A stretch of DNA of 64,000 nt from Halorhodospira halophila. GTDB taxonomy: Bacteria; Pseudomonadota; Gammaproteobacteria; Nitrococcales; Halorhodospiraceae. The position numbers and the translations under genes were made by a program. Numbering within the stretch: the stretch's first letter is position 1; every line of letters starts with the position of its first letter. Of this stretch, positions 29,812-39,925 are shown piece after piece. The DNA lies in contig NZ_NHSN01000008.1 of assembly GCF_016653405.1 (NCBI RefSeq), forward strand, positions 1 through 64,000, given 5' to 3'. The notes under the pieces were generated by a model. The model was not told the DNA's origin. It saw nothing but the letters and a program-made list of their open reading frames with translations, and did not search any database.

Positions 29812-30114
29812 ATGAGCGATCTCTGGTTCGCGGCATCTATCATTACCCTGGTGATCGCCCTCGGCGTCATCTCAACCCTGGGCTATGACCGCGTCGCGGC
29901 GTGGGCCGAGCGCCCGAACACCTGGGCGAAGCGGGCCGGGCGAGGCCTCGTTTCCGCCGGGTACAGTGTCGCGGCCGTGGCCGTCATCACTGCATCGGTC
30001 GCCGGCGCCATCCACCTCCAGACCGAAAGCCAGGAGCAGGACGACATCCAGGAGATCAAGGATTTCCTCGACGAGGAGCCGACGCCCATACCGCTTGAGG
30101 CCGTCCCATCGTGA
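29812..30114 (+). CDS. Small membrane protein, two TM segments
   Basis: A 100-residue protein from ATG 29812 with two hydrophobic segments (about 5-24 and 50-70) and an acidic C-terminal tail. It starts four bases after the barrel gene stop and overlaps the next gene by four bases. No family recognised. Confidence 0.6.
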   Translation: MSDLWFAASIITLVIALGVISTLGYDRVAAWAERPNTWAKRAGRGLVSAGYSVAAVAVITASVAGAIHLQTESQEQDDIQEIKDFLDEEPTPIPLEAVPS

Positions 30115-30413
30115 ACGAGAACAGCGGCGAACTGGCTGATATCACCCGGGCGCTGCCGTACATCATCGCCGCCCCGTTTCTTTGGGGCGCGGCCATGTCG
30201 GCCTGGTTGTGGGTGATCCGTCTCGGCGGAGAGTATCTGCCGGGATTCCTGCAGTGGGCGTGGGCGATCGTAGCGGTGGCCGGCATGCTCGCCATTGCCG
30301 TGATGCCGATCTTCTTGGTGCCAGCGCGGCACGACCCCAGGGGAACGATTGGCGGCGTCCTGTTTGTCGCCTGCCCCCTGCTGGTCGTGCCGGTGGCCCT
30401 CTCCTTCTACTGA
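30111..30413 (+). CDS. Small membrane protein, three TM segments
   Basis: A 100-residue protein with three hydrophobic stretches (about 15-37, 45-67, 78-99) and few charges. The start overlaps the previous gene by four bases (GTGA), so the barrel and the two membrane proteins form one unit. It converges with the polyvalent gene and overlaps its end by seven bases. Superinfection exclusion is one possible role; nothing in the sequence proves it. Confidence 0.6.
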   Translation: MNENSGELADITRALPYIIAAPFLWGAAMSAWLWVIRLGGEYLPGFLQWAWAIVAVAGMLAIAVMPIFLVPARHDPRGTIGGVLFVACPLLVVPVALSFY

Positions 30414-33400
30414 GGTCGGAGCAGACCCTGCCTCATCATGCGAAGGCGGCGCTCGCCCTCGCCCATGGGCTCGTCGCCACGCTCGTGCTCCCAGTCCTGG
30501 CGCATCTCCTGCAACGGGTCATCTTCCGGCATGAGGCCGGCCTGCTGCGCAGCCTCCCGGAACCGCTCGTCGGTTTGCCGGATGCGCTGGTAGGCCTCCG
30601 GGCCGACCCGGCCCTCCACCCAGCGCAGGAAGTCCCGGCGCTCGGCGTCAGAAGGTGATTCGATGACCCGGGCCGGCTGATACGCCCGGACCGAGGCCTG
30701 GATGGCGCGCATCGTGCGGTCGAAGTCGTTGCGCGTCTCCGCCTGCTCCAGGCGCTCTACCGCGATCTCCCGCGCCGCCTCGGCGTTGCCGAGCAGGAGC
30801 TCCTTGTTGATCCGGCGCGTGATCGGCGTCATCTCGGAGTGAGCAATCCGATCCGGGGCTCTGCGTCGGCGCTCGATGTTGGCCTCGTCGGCGTACCGGC
30901 GGACCATCTTGCGCACGTACGAGCGATCCCGCTGCACGGATTCCCACTCGGCCTGGCGCCAGTCGGTGACCTGGTTAAGCGCGATGAGCGCGGCCCGGTT
31001 GCCCGTGCGGTACTGAGAGCTAACCCCTTCCAGGAAGTCGTGCGCATCCCGCCAGTCGAGATATCCGCCCTGCTCGAAGAACCGCATGCCCATATCCACG
31101 GTCTCAGTGACCGGGGACAGGCCGGGCGGGTCCAGCGGGCTCTTCACGCGCTGGCGATCAGCCACGTCGTGGAAGAACTGCGCGTAGTTGCCGAAGAAGC
31201 CCAGGCTGCCCACGGCCATGTTGGAGTGCCAGAAGCGCCAGGCGCCCAGCACCGCGGCCTCGGCCCACTCGCCGCTGGCGAGCTGCTTCTCGATTTCCTC
31301 CCACTCCGGCCCTGGGTCCTGGTAACCGAACGCGCCCTCTCGGATCATCGCGAGGATCGACCCGCCAACAGCGCCTACCATGAAGAACCGGATCAGCGGC
31401 GTGATCGTGCGGACCCGCTTCTGGTGCATCTCGCCACCGATCTCGACGTCGACGATCTCACCGCCTTGGAACAGGCTATCGATCGCCGGCTTGAGGTGGT
31501 GGCGCCAGAACATCCGGGAGAGCTGGGTGCCGAACTTCTGGTACTTGAACAGGAAGCGCCCGGCCGGCGTGTCCGTGAACACGGGCACCTGGTTGACCCG
31601 GTACGACCCCTGCGTCAGGTTCACGCCCTTGCGCAGGAACCGGTCGGTCTCCGGCCCCTCCCCGTTCTCCTCGAGCAGGCGCCGGTAGTCGAACCCTTCG
31701 CGCTGGAAGAACGCGATATGGCGCAGGCTGCGCTTGCTGCTCGGGTTTCTGTTCCACAGCGCCAACGACTGGTCCAGGAATGCCTTGGCCGTGAGCATCG
31801 CGTGACTGCGGATGAACACCTCTGCCGGCGTGTACCCGCCGAGCTTGAGCATGGTGGAGGTGAACTTCGATAGCCGCTCGGGCACGCCCTGCTGCTGAGC
31901 GTCATGGAGCACGGTCAGAAAGTCATGGACAAGGATCCCCTTCTGCGTGCCCATGTCCAGCGTCTGCCCGAAGCGCGACACCTCGTGGGCGAGGGCCTTG
32001 ATGCCCGGCCAGGCCCCGTAGAGCTGGAAGTTCAGCCCAGAGCCGCCGATCAGGTTGAGCACCGCCGTCGCCGGGTTGCCGAGCATCGCACCCGTGGCGA
32101 AGGTGTTGGTCACGCCCATGAACTGGGTCAGCATCGACGTGTCGATGTTGTTGTAGACCCGCTGCTGGACCTGATCGATATACCCCTGCGTGTGGTGGTC
32201 CGTGGTCAGCTTCTTGGCCTTGTCGAAGATATCGCCCTCGGGGTCGACCTCGGCCTGGCCGAAGAACTCCACCTGGCTGATCCGGTCCGCCCAGCGGTCC
32301 TTGTAGATCATCGCCGCGTCCCAGGAGTAGTCGTAGAACCACTCGGGCAACGGCTCCTTGCGGGCTTTCTCGATGCCGGCGAAGTAGTCCGAGCCCCGCT
32401 CCCGGGCGAAGTGGTTGTTGATGTAGCGCTCGGCCTCGCGCGGGTGCTGGATGTAGCCTGCCGCGAGCAGCTCTTCCTGGATGCGCGCCCAGGTCTCCGG
32501 CTGCCCCTTCGGGTGCATGAGCGCCTGCTGAACCTCCTTCTTGAGGACACGGGGGAAGAAGTCGCGGGCCTGGCCGATATCGCGCCACCCGCCCTTTCTC
32601 GGCAGATCCGGGTGCGAGTGCAGGAGCTCCGACTGGGGGTTCTGCCGGCGCACCAGCTCAGCCCACTTGGCCGGCTGCTGCTTCCGCGGCACGCCGCGCA
32701 GCTGCCGCTCGCCCGCTGGGCCAACCCGCTCGCGCACGGCGTTCCAGTCGATCATGTTGTCGTCCCAGACCTTCACGCCGACCTCGCGGTTCTGGTCGCC
32801 GGTCAGTCGCGCCACCTTCTCCCAAGCGTGAATCAGCCCGCGCACTGCCTCCGGCCCCTCCTCGCGGATCTGCCGGGCCTCTTCCTTGCGGCCGTTCTCC
32901 TTCGCTGCCTGGTAGCGCTCGAAGAGGCGGAACGTCTCCCGGTACGCGCGGCGGTTCAGGCGGCTCGGGACCTGCTGCATGGCCGGGCGGATGATCGAGT
33001 TCACCTCGCCGAGCCGGCGGCGGCTGGCATCGAAGTAGCCGTCGATCGCATCCGCCAGGTGGCGCAGCTGGGGCTGCCGGCGGAGCACGTCCGCAGCTCC
33101 TTCCCAGAACCCCCGGAGCCGGGCCAGCTCCGCGTACCGGTTTTCGATCGCCGGCATGTCGTCGAACTGAGGCTCCGCCGGGTCGGTCGTCTGGCCGCGG
33201 CCAATCTGCCTGCGCTCAGGCATGGCGTACCGGATCACGCTCATCCGGGACGGCTGACGCGGGGCCATGTCCATGCCGCCCTGCTCCACCGCCTGCCGGG
33301 CCCGCTGCAGGATCTCCGCCAACTCTGAGTCGGTCAGGTTGACCCGCATACCGGCGCGACGAGCCCAGTTGCGGACAGCCTGGATGAAGCGGCGGACGAT

Positions 33401-36400
33401 GCCCTGGCGCTCGCCCAGGCGATCGCCCATCTCGGCCATCCGGGCTAGCTTTTCCTCGGCGACGAGGTGCCGGTGCTCCCGGTTGTCTGGGTTGAAGTCA
33501 CCCTGCGGGAAGTAGGTGTCGATGACATCCTGCAGCCCGGTGCGGCCGTACGACGCCCAGACCTGGTTGAGCAGCGGGTTCAGCTCCTGGCCGAGCATGC
33601 GCCGTAAGCCATAGTGACCGATGCTCTCGTGCAGCAGCGTCCTCTCGAGGTCCTGGATCGTCCGGTGGCGACTGGCGACCAGGTAGACCTCGCCCTGGTG
33701 GTAGACGCCTCGAACATCCGCAAGCGCTCCCTCCTCGAACGCCTGCCGGGCGACTGCGGCCGGAAGGTCCAGACCCGTCTCCACCACGCGGATGGCCGGG
33801 GCGTCCGCCCAGTTGGCCGTCACCTGGTCGACGTGCGCCTGGCCCTCGCTTGCGCTCATCTGCGACGGGGATTCCGCCAGGTGCGCCGGGGCGCGGTGCT
33901 CAGTGCCGCGGAACACCACGATGGCATCGGCGTCACCGACGTCCTGGGTCTGCTCCGGCGCAGTCTCGGCCCGCTCGTCTGCGCTCATATGCTGGCGATG
34001 CTGGACGTTGCGGGCCTCCACCTCACCGTAAAGGGCTCGGTACAGGCGCTCGGCCTCGCTCCGGCTCACGCCTTGCTCCAGGCGCTTGCGCTCCTGGTCG
34101 AGCAGGTTGGCGCGCTGCAGCCGCTTAGTGTCCTGCCGAGACAGCCGGCGCCGGGCGTTGCGCGCCCGGTTCTTGATCTCGTTGCGGCTGTACTGCTCCA
34201 GGATGGAGCGCACATCGGGGCCAGCTTCCCTTTGCATCTGGCCAGCCAGGAACGCGCCCACGTCCTGAGCCCATTGCAGGCGGCCACGCTTCGGCGGCTC
34301 GCCCGCATGGTCGTGCGCGGCGGACTTGTTCTCCTGGTAGACCTCGCTGCGGAGAACCTGGCGCGGCTGCTTCACGTTGCGCAGATCCGAGATGGTCTCG
34401 GCCTGCGTCCAGACGCCCATCTCATGGATCGCGCTGGCATGCTCGCGCAGGGCTTGGTACGCGCCGGTGTCAGCCATCTCACGGCCGATCTGCCGGCTGA
34501 TCTGGCGAGGTGCTTGGTCCGAGTTGCCACCCTCTGCAAAGCCTTCTCGCACCTGGATGGCGTGCTGGACTTCGTGCAGGATCGTTGAGAGAATGCGGCG
34601 CTCGATCCCCTGCTGCCCGGCCACTTCCCCGGATTCAAGCTGAGCGCGCAGGCGGCTCAGCTCGAGGTCACGGAACCGACGCTGATGTTTGATGGCGTCT
34701 TCGACGGTTGCATACGGCGACCCATAGGGGTTGTCGACCTGCTTCGACAGCTCGAAGTTCTCGCGACCCTCGGCCTCCACGTCTTGGTTTTCCAGCTTCT
34801 CAATCCGTTCACGCAGAAACTTGAACGCATCGCCGTCCTCGGCGTAGCTGTCGATCTTCCGGCGGAGGTCGTCCGAAAGGCTGATCATGTCCACTGCCGG
34901 CGAGTACGAGCTGTCCCTGGAGCGCGAGGTCGCCACATCCATGTCCGCCAGACCGGGGTAGGCCGCGAACAGCTGCGGATGATCCAGCAGGTCGCCCAGA
35001 CGTGCCTGCCGCTGCCAGCCGCCCTCGAACCTTTCCAGCGCCTCCAGGTTCACGCTCGCCTGGCTGTCATCGATCTCGAACCGCCACCGCTCATCCGGGC
35101 CACGGTGCCAGCCGGTCTCCCGGCGCACGGTCTCGGCATTCTCCCCGGCCTCGAGGCGGCGCACCGCGTCGGCGAGACTGTGATGATCGGCCGTCTCGGC
35201 GCGCTCGCCGCCAAAGGCGTGGCGCGACCCCTCTGTCTGGGCCGATCTAAAAACCTCTTCATCAACAACAACATCGTTGTCGGCGATTACCGACGCGCCA
35301 TCATCAAGCGCCGCTTGTAAGTCGAAAGTGTCGGCGTGCTCTGGATCGATTTGCAGCCTATCCCTGGGCACCTCCACCTCAAAGACCACACCCTCGGCGT
35401 CTGGGTCGTTTGCATCCGCGAACTCTTGTGCCACATCACGCCTCGGCGTCAATGAGACGCCGCGAACCCCCATGTATGGTCCGCCCGACTTAATATCCCC
35501 GGAAGCGCGAATGGCGTCCGCCCCCTCTTGGTCTGTACCGTGATACAGGGTTACTAGATCCTCCCCTTGGCCGGAGACTATCGGATCGCCACGTCCCTCT
35601 CTCGTTTCTAACGAGTGCCGCGGAGCTTCCGCGCGCTCTGCCGGGGTTGTCGTGTCCCCCGATTCCAGCCACGCCTTGAAGTCGTCCAGGGAGAGCTCGC
35701 GGATCCCGCCCAGGCCCTGCCAGCCGTCCTCGTAGTTGGCCAGATACCCGTCGCGCGCGGCCTGCTCGTCCGGGTATCCGAGCATGACCTTGTGCTCATC
35801 GAACGCGCCGCTCTCGGGGTCAACCTGGTCGACCACGAACACCGGGAGGTCAGGGTCGTGCGCCTGCTCGCCCAGGAATACATCGACGTGGTCACCGTCG
35901 GCACCCTCGCTTCGCCGGATATAGCCGTAGTGGTCAGCCATCGTGGTTTCCCACGAGGTGCCGTCCGGCGCCGTTCCGCTGCGCGTCGAGCCCCTGGGGT
36001 TCTCGATGCTGATATCAAGGCCGTGCAGGGACAGTCGGCCCTTGCGGTAGTTGCCCGCCTCGGCCTGGGCCTCGGTCGGGTCGGTGTCAGTCTCCGCCGC
36101 CGCCTGATCGATGCGGCCCTGGGCTTTCCCAGCTTCTGTGCGTGATGGATCCGCGTCGGTGTCGTGACGCACGATGTCCTGATCGATGACGACCACTTCC
36201 TCGCCGGTCGGCGTGATAGCGGCATCGTAGCCAGCCTCTCTTAGCTCTCGAGCGATAACGCTATCGCTGCCGGCAAGCGCGTCGTCGGATTTCACGATCA
36301 GGGGGCTTGACGGGGTGATGCGGTACGGAGCCGCTTCTGTCCTCCCCATGGTCTCAGCGTACTCGCGGCTTGCGCTAAAGTAGGCCGGCTGTTCGTCATT

Positions 36401-39400
36401 GGCCGTAGGGACAACCCCTTCTTGCGACGCCATTCCGCTGTGGTAGTAAATCTGACGGCCTAATGCGTCCGCGAGGGCCTGGTAGTCCGCGTCCGGAATT
36501 TTGAGGCGGATTTGCTCTGTCCAGCCGCCCTCATCCTCCATCGCCTCGATAGCATCGAGGTTATTGTTTTCGTACTCGAAGTACGCCTCCTCGTTGAAAA
36601 CGACGGAGCCATCATCTCTCTGCGTGAAGAAGCGGGAATCGTCTCCACGGTCGGGCCGGGTCGCGGGGCCCGTCGTGCGCTCTCGGGCGAACATGGGACG
36701 GCCAGCATCCGCGCCCGAGCCTGCACCTTCGACAAACTCGGGGCGACGAACTTCTTGCTGCAGGCCTGACTGCTCGGCAAAACCTCGCCCGCCCTCGTAA
36801 ACCGCCAGGACACCCTGGTCGGACCGCATCACAACGGCGTTGGAGTCACTAATCTGCGGAGCGATTTCCGACAGCAGTTCGTGGGCAATGCCTGCCTGGC
36901 GGCGCCGATCATCCGGATCAAGCTGCTCATCCAGTCGGACGACGGTCACAGCCCCGTCATCTGCGTAGTTCTGGCGCTGAACCTTTTGCGGCCTCACGCC
37001 CTCGCCTCTGAGGAGACGCCCCAGCGGCGCGGTGTAGCGGCCTCGCTTATCCGCGCTGATCGTTCTTTGCGGATCAGCGGCTGGTTGAGCGGCCTCGGTC
37101 TCCGGGGCTTCGCCCCTATCTGCTGTGCGCCCCTCTCGGGCAACCCCCGGCCGGCCGGCAACGTCCTCGACGTCCATCTGCGCCTGGCTGCCGTCGAACA
37201 GGCCGCCCGGCCCTTCACCCGGGTCTACGGCGTCGCGATCTCGCCCGGCCAGGCGGTCATCCACGGTGCGCTCGGCGTCCGCGCGCTGCTGCGCCTGCTG
37301 ATCCACGGGGCCAAGCAGGTCCTCCTGGCCGGCCTCCGCCTCCTCCGTGGTGGGCTCAGCCACCGGGTCGACACCTGGCTCCGGCGCCACATCATCCCCG
37401 AGCTCGCGCCGGATCTCGGCGACCAGTTCCGGGTCCGTCTGCCAGTTTGCCCAGCGCTCACGCTCTTGCTGCAGCTGCTCGATGCGCTGGTTCACGGCCT
37501 CGGGGTCGCTGACGTCGACACCCTCGGATCGCGCCACATCCGGGCGCCGGGCGGCACCGCGGATGGCGGAGAGGCGCCGGCCGATCTCCGACTGCCGGCG
37601 AGAGGCCACCCGGGACATATCGCGAGCCCGCTCCATGGCGGACTCGTCGAGGCCGAACATGTCGCCCTGCTGGGGGTCGGCGCGCTCACCCATGGACTGG
37701 ACGGCGCGTATGGTGTTGGCCGCCTGCTGGATGCTTCGGCCATCACGGAGCTCGGCCAGGCCGAGCGCCTGGAGGGAGTCGTCGCCGGGGGCGGCGTTGG
37801 CGATCTGCGCAGCCGCCTCGTCGGTTACTTGGTCGGCCGCGTGCGCTTCAGCCAGTACGTCGCTACCTCGCTCGGCGATCTCGAACCCGCGGCGCCCTTT
37901 TGCCCGCGCTGTGAGGCCTTCTTGGTCCGCTTGCTCGCGCGGGATGTTGTGCGACCGGAAGAATTGGACATAGTCCTTCACCTCGCCCTGTCCGTCTCGG
38001 ATGTTGAGGATAGCATCGAGCGCCCGGGCGTCCTCCGCCGTGAAGCCCTCATCCTCGCGGTGGATCTGCGCAGGGATGGTCTCCTCGCCCGAGCGCCGGG
38101 CCAGGTCCAGGCGATGCCGGCCGGTGACCACCTCCTGAGAGCCGTCGCTGCGCTCCCAGATCTGGATCGGCGCAACGCCCCGCCGGTCGAACTCGCCGCC
38201 GAGGGGATCCACGACGCCGGTGTCTTCATCGGCGCCCGCCTTGAACTGCGGCACCTCGTCGGAAAGGCGCAGCCGCTCGACGGGAACCTCCTGGACCGGC
38301 AGGCCGTCGGTGACGCCCTGGTCGGCCGGGGCCGTTTCCTGGGCGGGGCCTTCCTCTACGCCAGGCGCATCGACGTCCGCGGCCTCCACAGGGGCGGCCG
38401 CCGGGTCTGCTACATCGGGGGCACCCATAGCCTCCGGCTCTCCCGGGGCCTCAGCTGCCGGGGCCTCGGCAGGCATTGCCGCATCCGGGCGGCGCAGCAC
38501 CCAGCCGTCTGCGGCCTGGGCCGGCTCGTAACCCTCGAGGCGGCGGCCGCGGGCGGCCAGGCGGGCGGCGGTCTCCGTCGGGTAGGCCGTGCCGTCAGTG
38601 CGGCGCACCTCGTCGCCTTCAGCTGGATCCGCGGGCATGGACTCCGGCTGCGCCTCCGGGTCGGCCAGGTGCTCCCGGGTCATCCGGTCGACCTCAATGT
38701 CCGGGGCGCTCTCCGCCTCCGGGGTCTGCGCGGCGATGCCTTCCGGCTGCTCGGCCTCAATGCGCTGCCCGGCTTGGTCCGGGGTCGGGTCGGTCGCCTG
38801 CGTGACCTCCATGAGATCGAGGATGGTATCGGCGGCCTCGTCCGGGCCGAGCTTAGACAGGCCGTCCCGAGCGCGCTGCAGCTCCGGGTCAGACTCGACC
38901 ACGCTGTCGAGCTCACGCTCGAAGTCGGTCGGGTCGCCCTCCCAGAGGCCGCGGCCACGCTCCACTGCAGCACGGCCCGCCTGGGTGATCCCCGCCGAGC
39001 CCGCACCAATGCCGGCCCGGTAGAGCACGTCGTCGAACAGCTCCTGCTGCTCGTCGTAGCTCATCTGGCCCCAGTTCTGGACCAGCGCGCCCGCGCCCTC
39101 GACCCCGGCCTCATTGGCCATGGAGCTGACAATCTGGCCGCCCGCGCGGTCGAACAGCTTGCGGCGCGCCTCCTGCGGCATGCTCCTGAGTAGGAAGCCA
39201 ATGTTCGCCACCTGGACCGCGCCGCCGCCGAGGCCAAACTGCCGGGCCACCGACTGCGCCTCCTCGTCGTCGAGGCCATGGGCCTTGGCGCGCTCGAACG
39301 CCTCATCTGCGCCGGCAGCGGCAGCCGTGGGCACGGTGGCGCCGTACTGGCCGCCCGTGGTCGCCCAGCGCTGCCCACGCTGACCGGCGCCGGCAACCCG

Positions 39401-39922
39401 GGAGAGACCGCGAGCAGCCGCGCCGCCCCCGCCGCCGAGCGGGAGGAACATCGCCATGGAGCCGACGCCGCGGCCCAGGTCTGTGGCGGGGTCCGCCTCG
39501 TACATCGGGTCGATGTCGATATCCTCGGCCCGGTCGATCAGGGCCTGGCCGGTTTCCGCCAGGCGCCCCTCGCCAAGATCCTCGGGCGATGAAATGGCCC
39601 GGTCTGCGCCGCGCAGGGCGCCGCCGGCAGCGCCAAGGAGGCCCTGCGGGACGCCTTGCCCGAAAGCCTTGGCGCGGCCCGCGGCCGTGCGCTCGGGGGC
39701 TTCATCCCCGCGAGCGAACGACGCGATCTCTTCGTCCTCGAAGGCATCGGGCTGAGAGGCGGGAACAGACGGGGTCTGCTGCTCACCCTCCTGGGCGAAA
39801 CCCAGAATCTCATGGTCGATGTCGTCCAGGCGCTGCTCGCCGCCCTCCTGGGGAGCCCCTTCTGCAGAGGCCTGGTCGCCCTCGGCCGCAAAGTCGAGGA
39901 TCTCGCGGTCCAGCTCGTCCAT
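30407..39922 (-). CDS. Giant phage polyvalent protein / internal virion protein (3,171 aa)
   Basis: A mosaic protein as described for phage polyvalent proteins, which are injected with DNA. In order: acidic repeat-rich head (1-60, two IDHEILGFA-like units), Gly-rich helices (80-350), a ParB-like domain (about 545-620, VTGRHRLDLARR), low-complexity linkers, an ADP-ribosyltransferase-like stretch (about 1155-1255, IYYHSGMAS...PAYFSASREYAETM), a pyrophosphatase-like polyvalent domain (about 1295-1425, YGYIRRSEGADGDHVDVFLG), a second ART-like domain (about 1455-1560, LYHGTDQEGADAI), a zincin with HEVQH near 1783, a second zincin (LLHESIGHYG near 2096), and ~1,000 helical residues with hydrophobic patches (e.g. 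FMVGAVGGSILAMI) resembling podovirus ejection proteins. It is the last gene of the late operon. Domain names other than ParB and the zincin motifs are pattern-based. Confidence 0.85.
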   Translation of the reverse strand: MDELDREILDFAAEGDQASAEGAPQEGGEQRLDDIDHEILGFAQEGEQQTPSVPASQPDAFEDEEIASFARGDEAPERTAAGRAKAFGQGVPQGLLGAAGGALRGADRAISSPEDLGEGRLAETGQALIDRAEDIDIDPMYEADPATDLGRGVGSMAMFLPLGGGGGAAARGLSRVAGAGQRGQRWATTGGQYGATVPTAAAAGADEAFERAKAHGLDDEEAQSVARQFGLGGGAVQVANIGFLLRSMPQEARRKLFDRAGGQIVSSMANEAGVEGAGALVQNWGQMSYDEQQELFDDVLYRAGIGAGSAGITQAGRAAVERGRGLWEGDPTDFERELDSVVESDPELQRARDGLSKLGPDEAADTILDLMEVTQATDPTPDQAGQRIEAEQPEGIAAQTPEAESAPDIEVDRMTREHLADPEAQPESMPADPAEGDEVRRTDGTAYPTETAARLAARGRRLEGYEPAQAADGWVLRRPDAAMPAEAPAAEAPGEPEAMGAPDVADPAAAPVEAADVDAPGVEEGPAQETAPADQGVTDGLPVQEVPVERLRLSDEVPQFKAGADEDTGVVDPLGGEFDRRGVAPIQIWERSDGSQEVVTGRHRLDLARRSGEETIPAQIHREDEGFTAEDARALDAILNIRDGQGEVKDYVQFFRSHNIPREQADQEGLTARAKGRRGFEIAERGSDVLAEAHAADQVTDEAAAQIANAAPGDDSLQALGLAELRDGRSIQQAANTIRAVQSMGERADPQQGDMFGLDESAMERARDMSRVASRRQSEIGRRLSAIRGAARRPDVARSEGVDVSDPEAVNQRIEQLQQERERWANWQTDPELVAEIRRELGDDVAPEPGVDPVAEPTTEEAEAGQEDLLGPVDQQAQQRADAERTVDDRLAGRDRDAVDPGEGPGGLFDGSQAQMDVEDVAGRPGVAREGRTADRGEAPETEAAQPAADPQRTISADKRGRYTAPLGRLLRGEGVRPQKVQRQNYADDGAVTVVRLDEQLDPDDRRRQAGIAHELLSEIAPQISDSNAVVMRSDQGVLAVYEGGRGFAEQSGLQQEVRRPEFVEGAGSGADAGRPMFARERTTGPATRPDRGDDSRFFTQRDDGSVVFNEEAYFEYENNNLDAIEAMEDEGGWTEQIRLKIPDADYQALADALGRQIYYHSGMASQEGVVPTANDEQPAYFSASREYAETMGRTEAAPYRITPSSPLIVKSDDALAGSDSVIARELREAGYDAAITPTGEEVVVIDQDIVRHDTDADPSRTEAGKAQGRIDQAAAETDTDPTEAQAEAGNYRKGRLSLHGLDISIENPRGSTRSGTAPDGTSWETTMADHYGYIRRSEGADGDHVDVFLGEQAHDPDLPVFVVDQVDPESGAFDEHKVMLGYPDEQAARDGYLANYEDGWQGLGGIRELSLDDFKAWLESGDTTTPAERAEAPRHSLETREGRGDPIVSGQGEDLVTLYHGTDQEGADAIRASGDIKSGGPYMGVRGVSLTPRRDVAQEFADANDPDAEGVVFEVEVPRDRLQIDPEHADTFDLQAALDDGASVIADNDVVVDEEVFRSAQTEGSRHAFGGERAETADHHSLADAVRRLEAGENAETVRRETGWHRGPDERWRFEIDDSQASVNLEALERFEGGWQRQARLGDLLDHPQLFAAYPGLADMDVATSRSRDSSYSPAVDMISLSDDLRRKIDSYAEDGDAFKFLRERIEKLENQDVEAEGRENFELSKQVDNPYGSPYATVEDAIKHQRRFRDLELSRLRAQLESGEVAGQQGIERRILSTILHEVQHAIQVREGFAEGGNSDQAPRQISRQIGREMADTGAYQALREHASAIHEMGVWTQAETISDLRNVKQPRQVLRSEVYQENKSAAHDHAGEPPKRGRLQWAQDVGAFLAGQMQREAGPDVRSILEQYSRNEIKNRARNARRRLSRQDTKRLQRANLLDQERKRLEQGVSRSEAERLYRALYGEVEARNVQHRQHMSADERAETAPEQTQDVGDADAIVVFRGTEHRAPAHLAESPSQMSASEGQAHVDQVTANWADAPAIRVVETGLDLPAAVARQAFEEGALADVRGVYHQGEVYLVASRHRTIQDLERTLLHESIGHYGLRRMLGQELNPLLNQVWASYGRTGLQDVIDTYFPQGDFNPDNREHRHLVAEEKLARMAEMGDRLGERQGIVRRFIQAVRNWARRAGMRVNLTDSELAEILQRARQAVEQGGMDMAPRQPSRMSVIRYAMPERRQIGRGQTTDPAEPQFDDMPAIENRYAELARLRGFWEGAADVLRRQPQLRHLADAIDGYFDASRRRLGEVNSIIRPAMQQVPSRLNRRAYRETFRLFERYQAAKENGRKEEARQIREEGPEAVRGLIHAWEKVARLTGDQNREVGVKVWDDNMIDWNAVRERVGPAGERQLRGVPRKQQPAKWAELVRRQNPQSELLHSHPDLPRKGGWRDIGQARDFFPRVLKKEVQQALMHPKGQPETWARIQEELLAAGYIQHPREAERYINNHFARERGSDYFAGIEKARKEPLPEWFYDYSWDAAMIYKDRWADRISQVEFFGQAEVDPEGDIFDKAKKLTTDHHTQGYIDQVQQRVYNNIDTSMLTQFMGVTNTFATGAMLGNPATAVLNLIGGSGLNFQLYGAWPGIKALAHEVSRFGQTLDMGTQKGILVHDFLTVLHDAQQQGVPERLSKFTSTMLKLGGYTPAEVFIRSHAMLTAKAFLDQSLALWNRNPSSKRSLRHIAFFQREGFDYRRLLEENGEGPETDRFLRKGVNLTQGSYRVNQVPVFTDTPAGRFLFKYQKFGTQLSRMFWRHHLKPAIDSLFQGGEIVDVEIGGEMHQKRVRTITPLIRFFMVGAVGGSILAMIREGAFGYQDPGPEWEEIEKQLASGEWAEAAVLGAWRFWHSNMAVGSLGFFGNYAQFFHDVADRQRVKSPLDPPGLSPVTETVDMGMRFFEQGGYLDWRDAHDFLEGVSSQYRTGNRAALIALNQVTDWRQAEWESVQRDRSYVRKMVRRYADEANIERRRRAPDRIAHSEMTPITRRINKELLLGNAEAAREIAVERLEQAETRNDFDRTMRAIQASVRAYQPARVIESPSDAERRDFLRWVEGRVGPEAYQRIRQTDERFREAAQQAGLMPEDDPLQEMRQDWEHERGDEPMGEGERRLRMMRQGLLRPQ

Positions 39923-39925
39923 CGG

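Noticed and set aside
36881-39193. Long plus-strand frame (770 codons) opposite the polyvalent gene
   Set aside because: Antisense shadow in GC-rich DNA; no ribosome site, no domain, and minus strand codes the giant protein.
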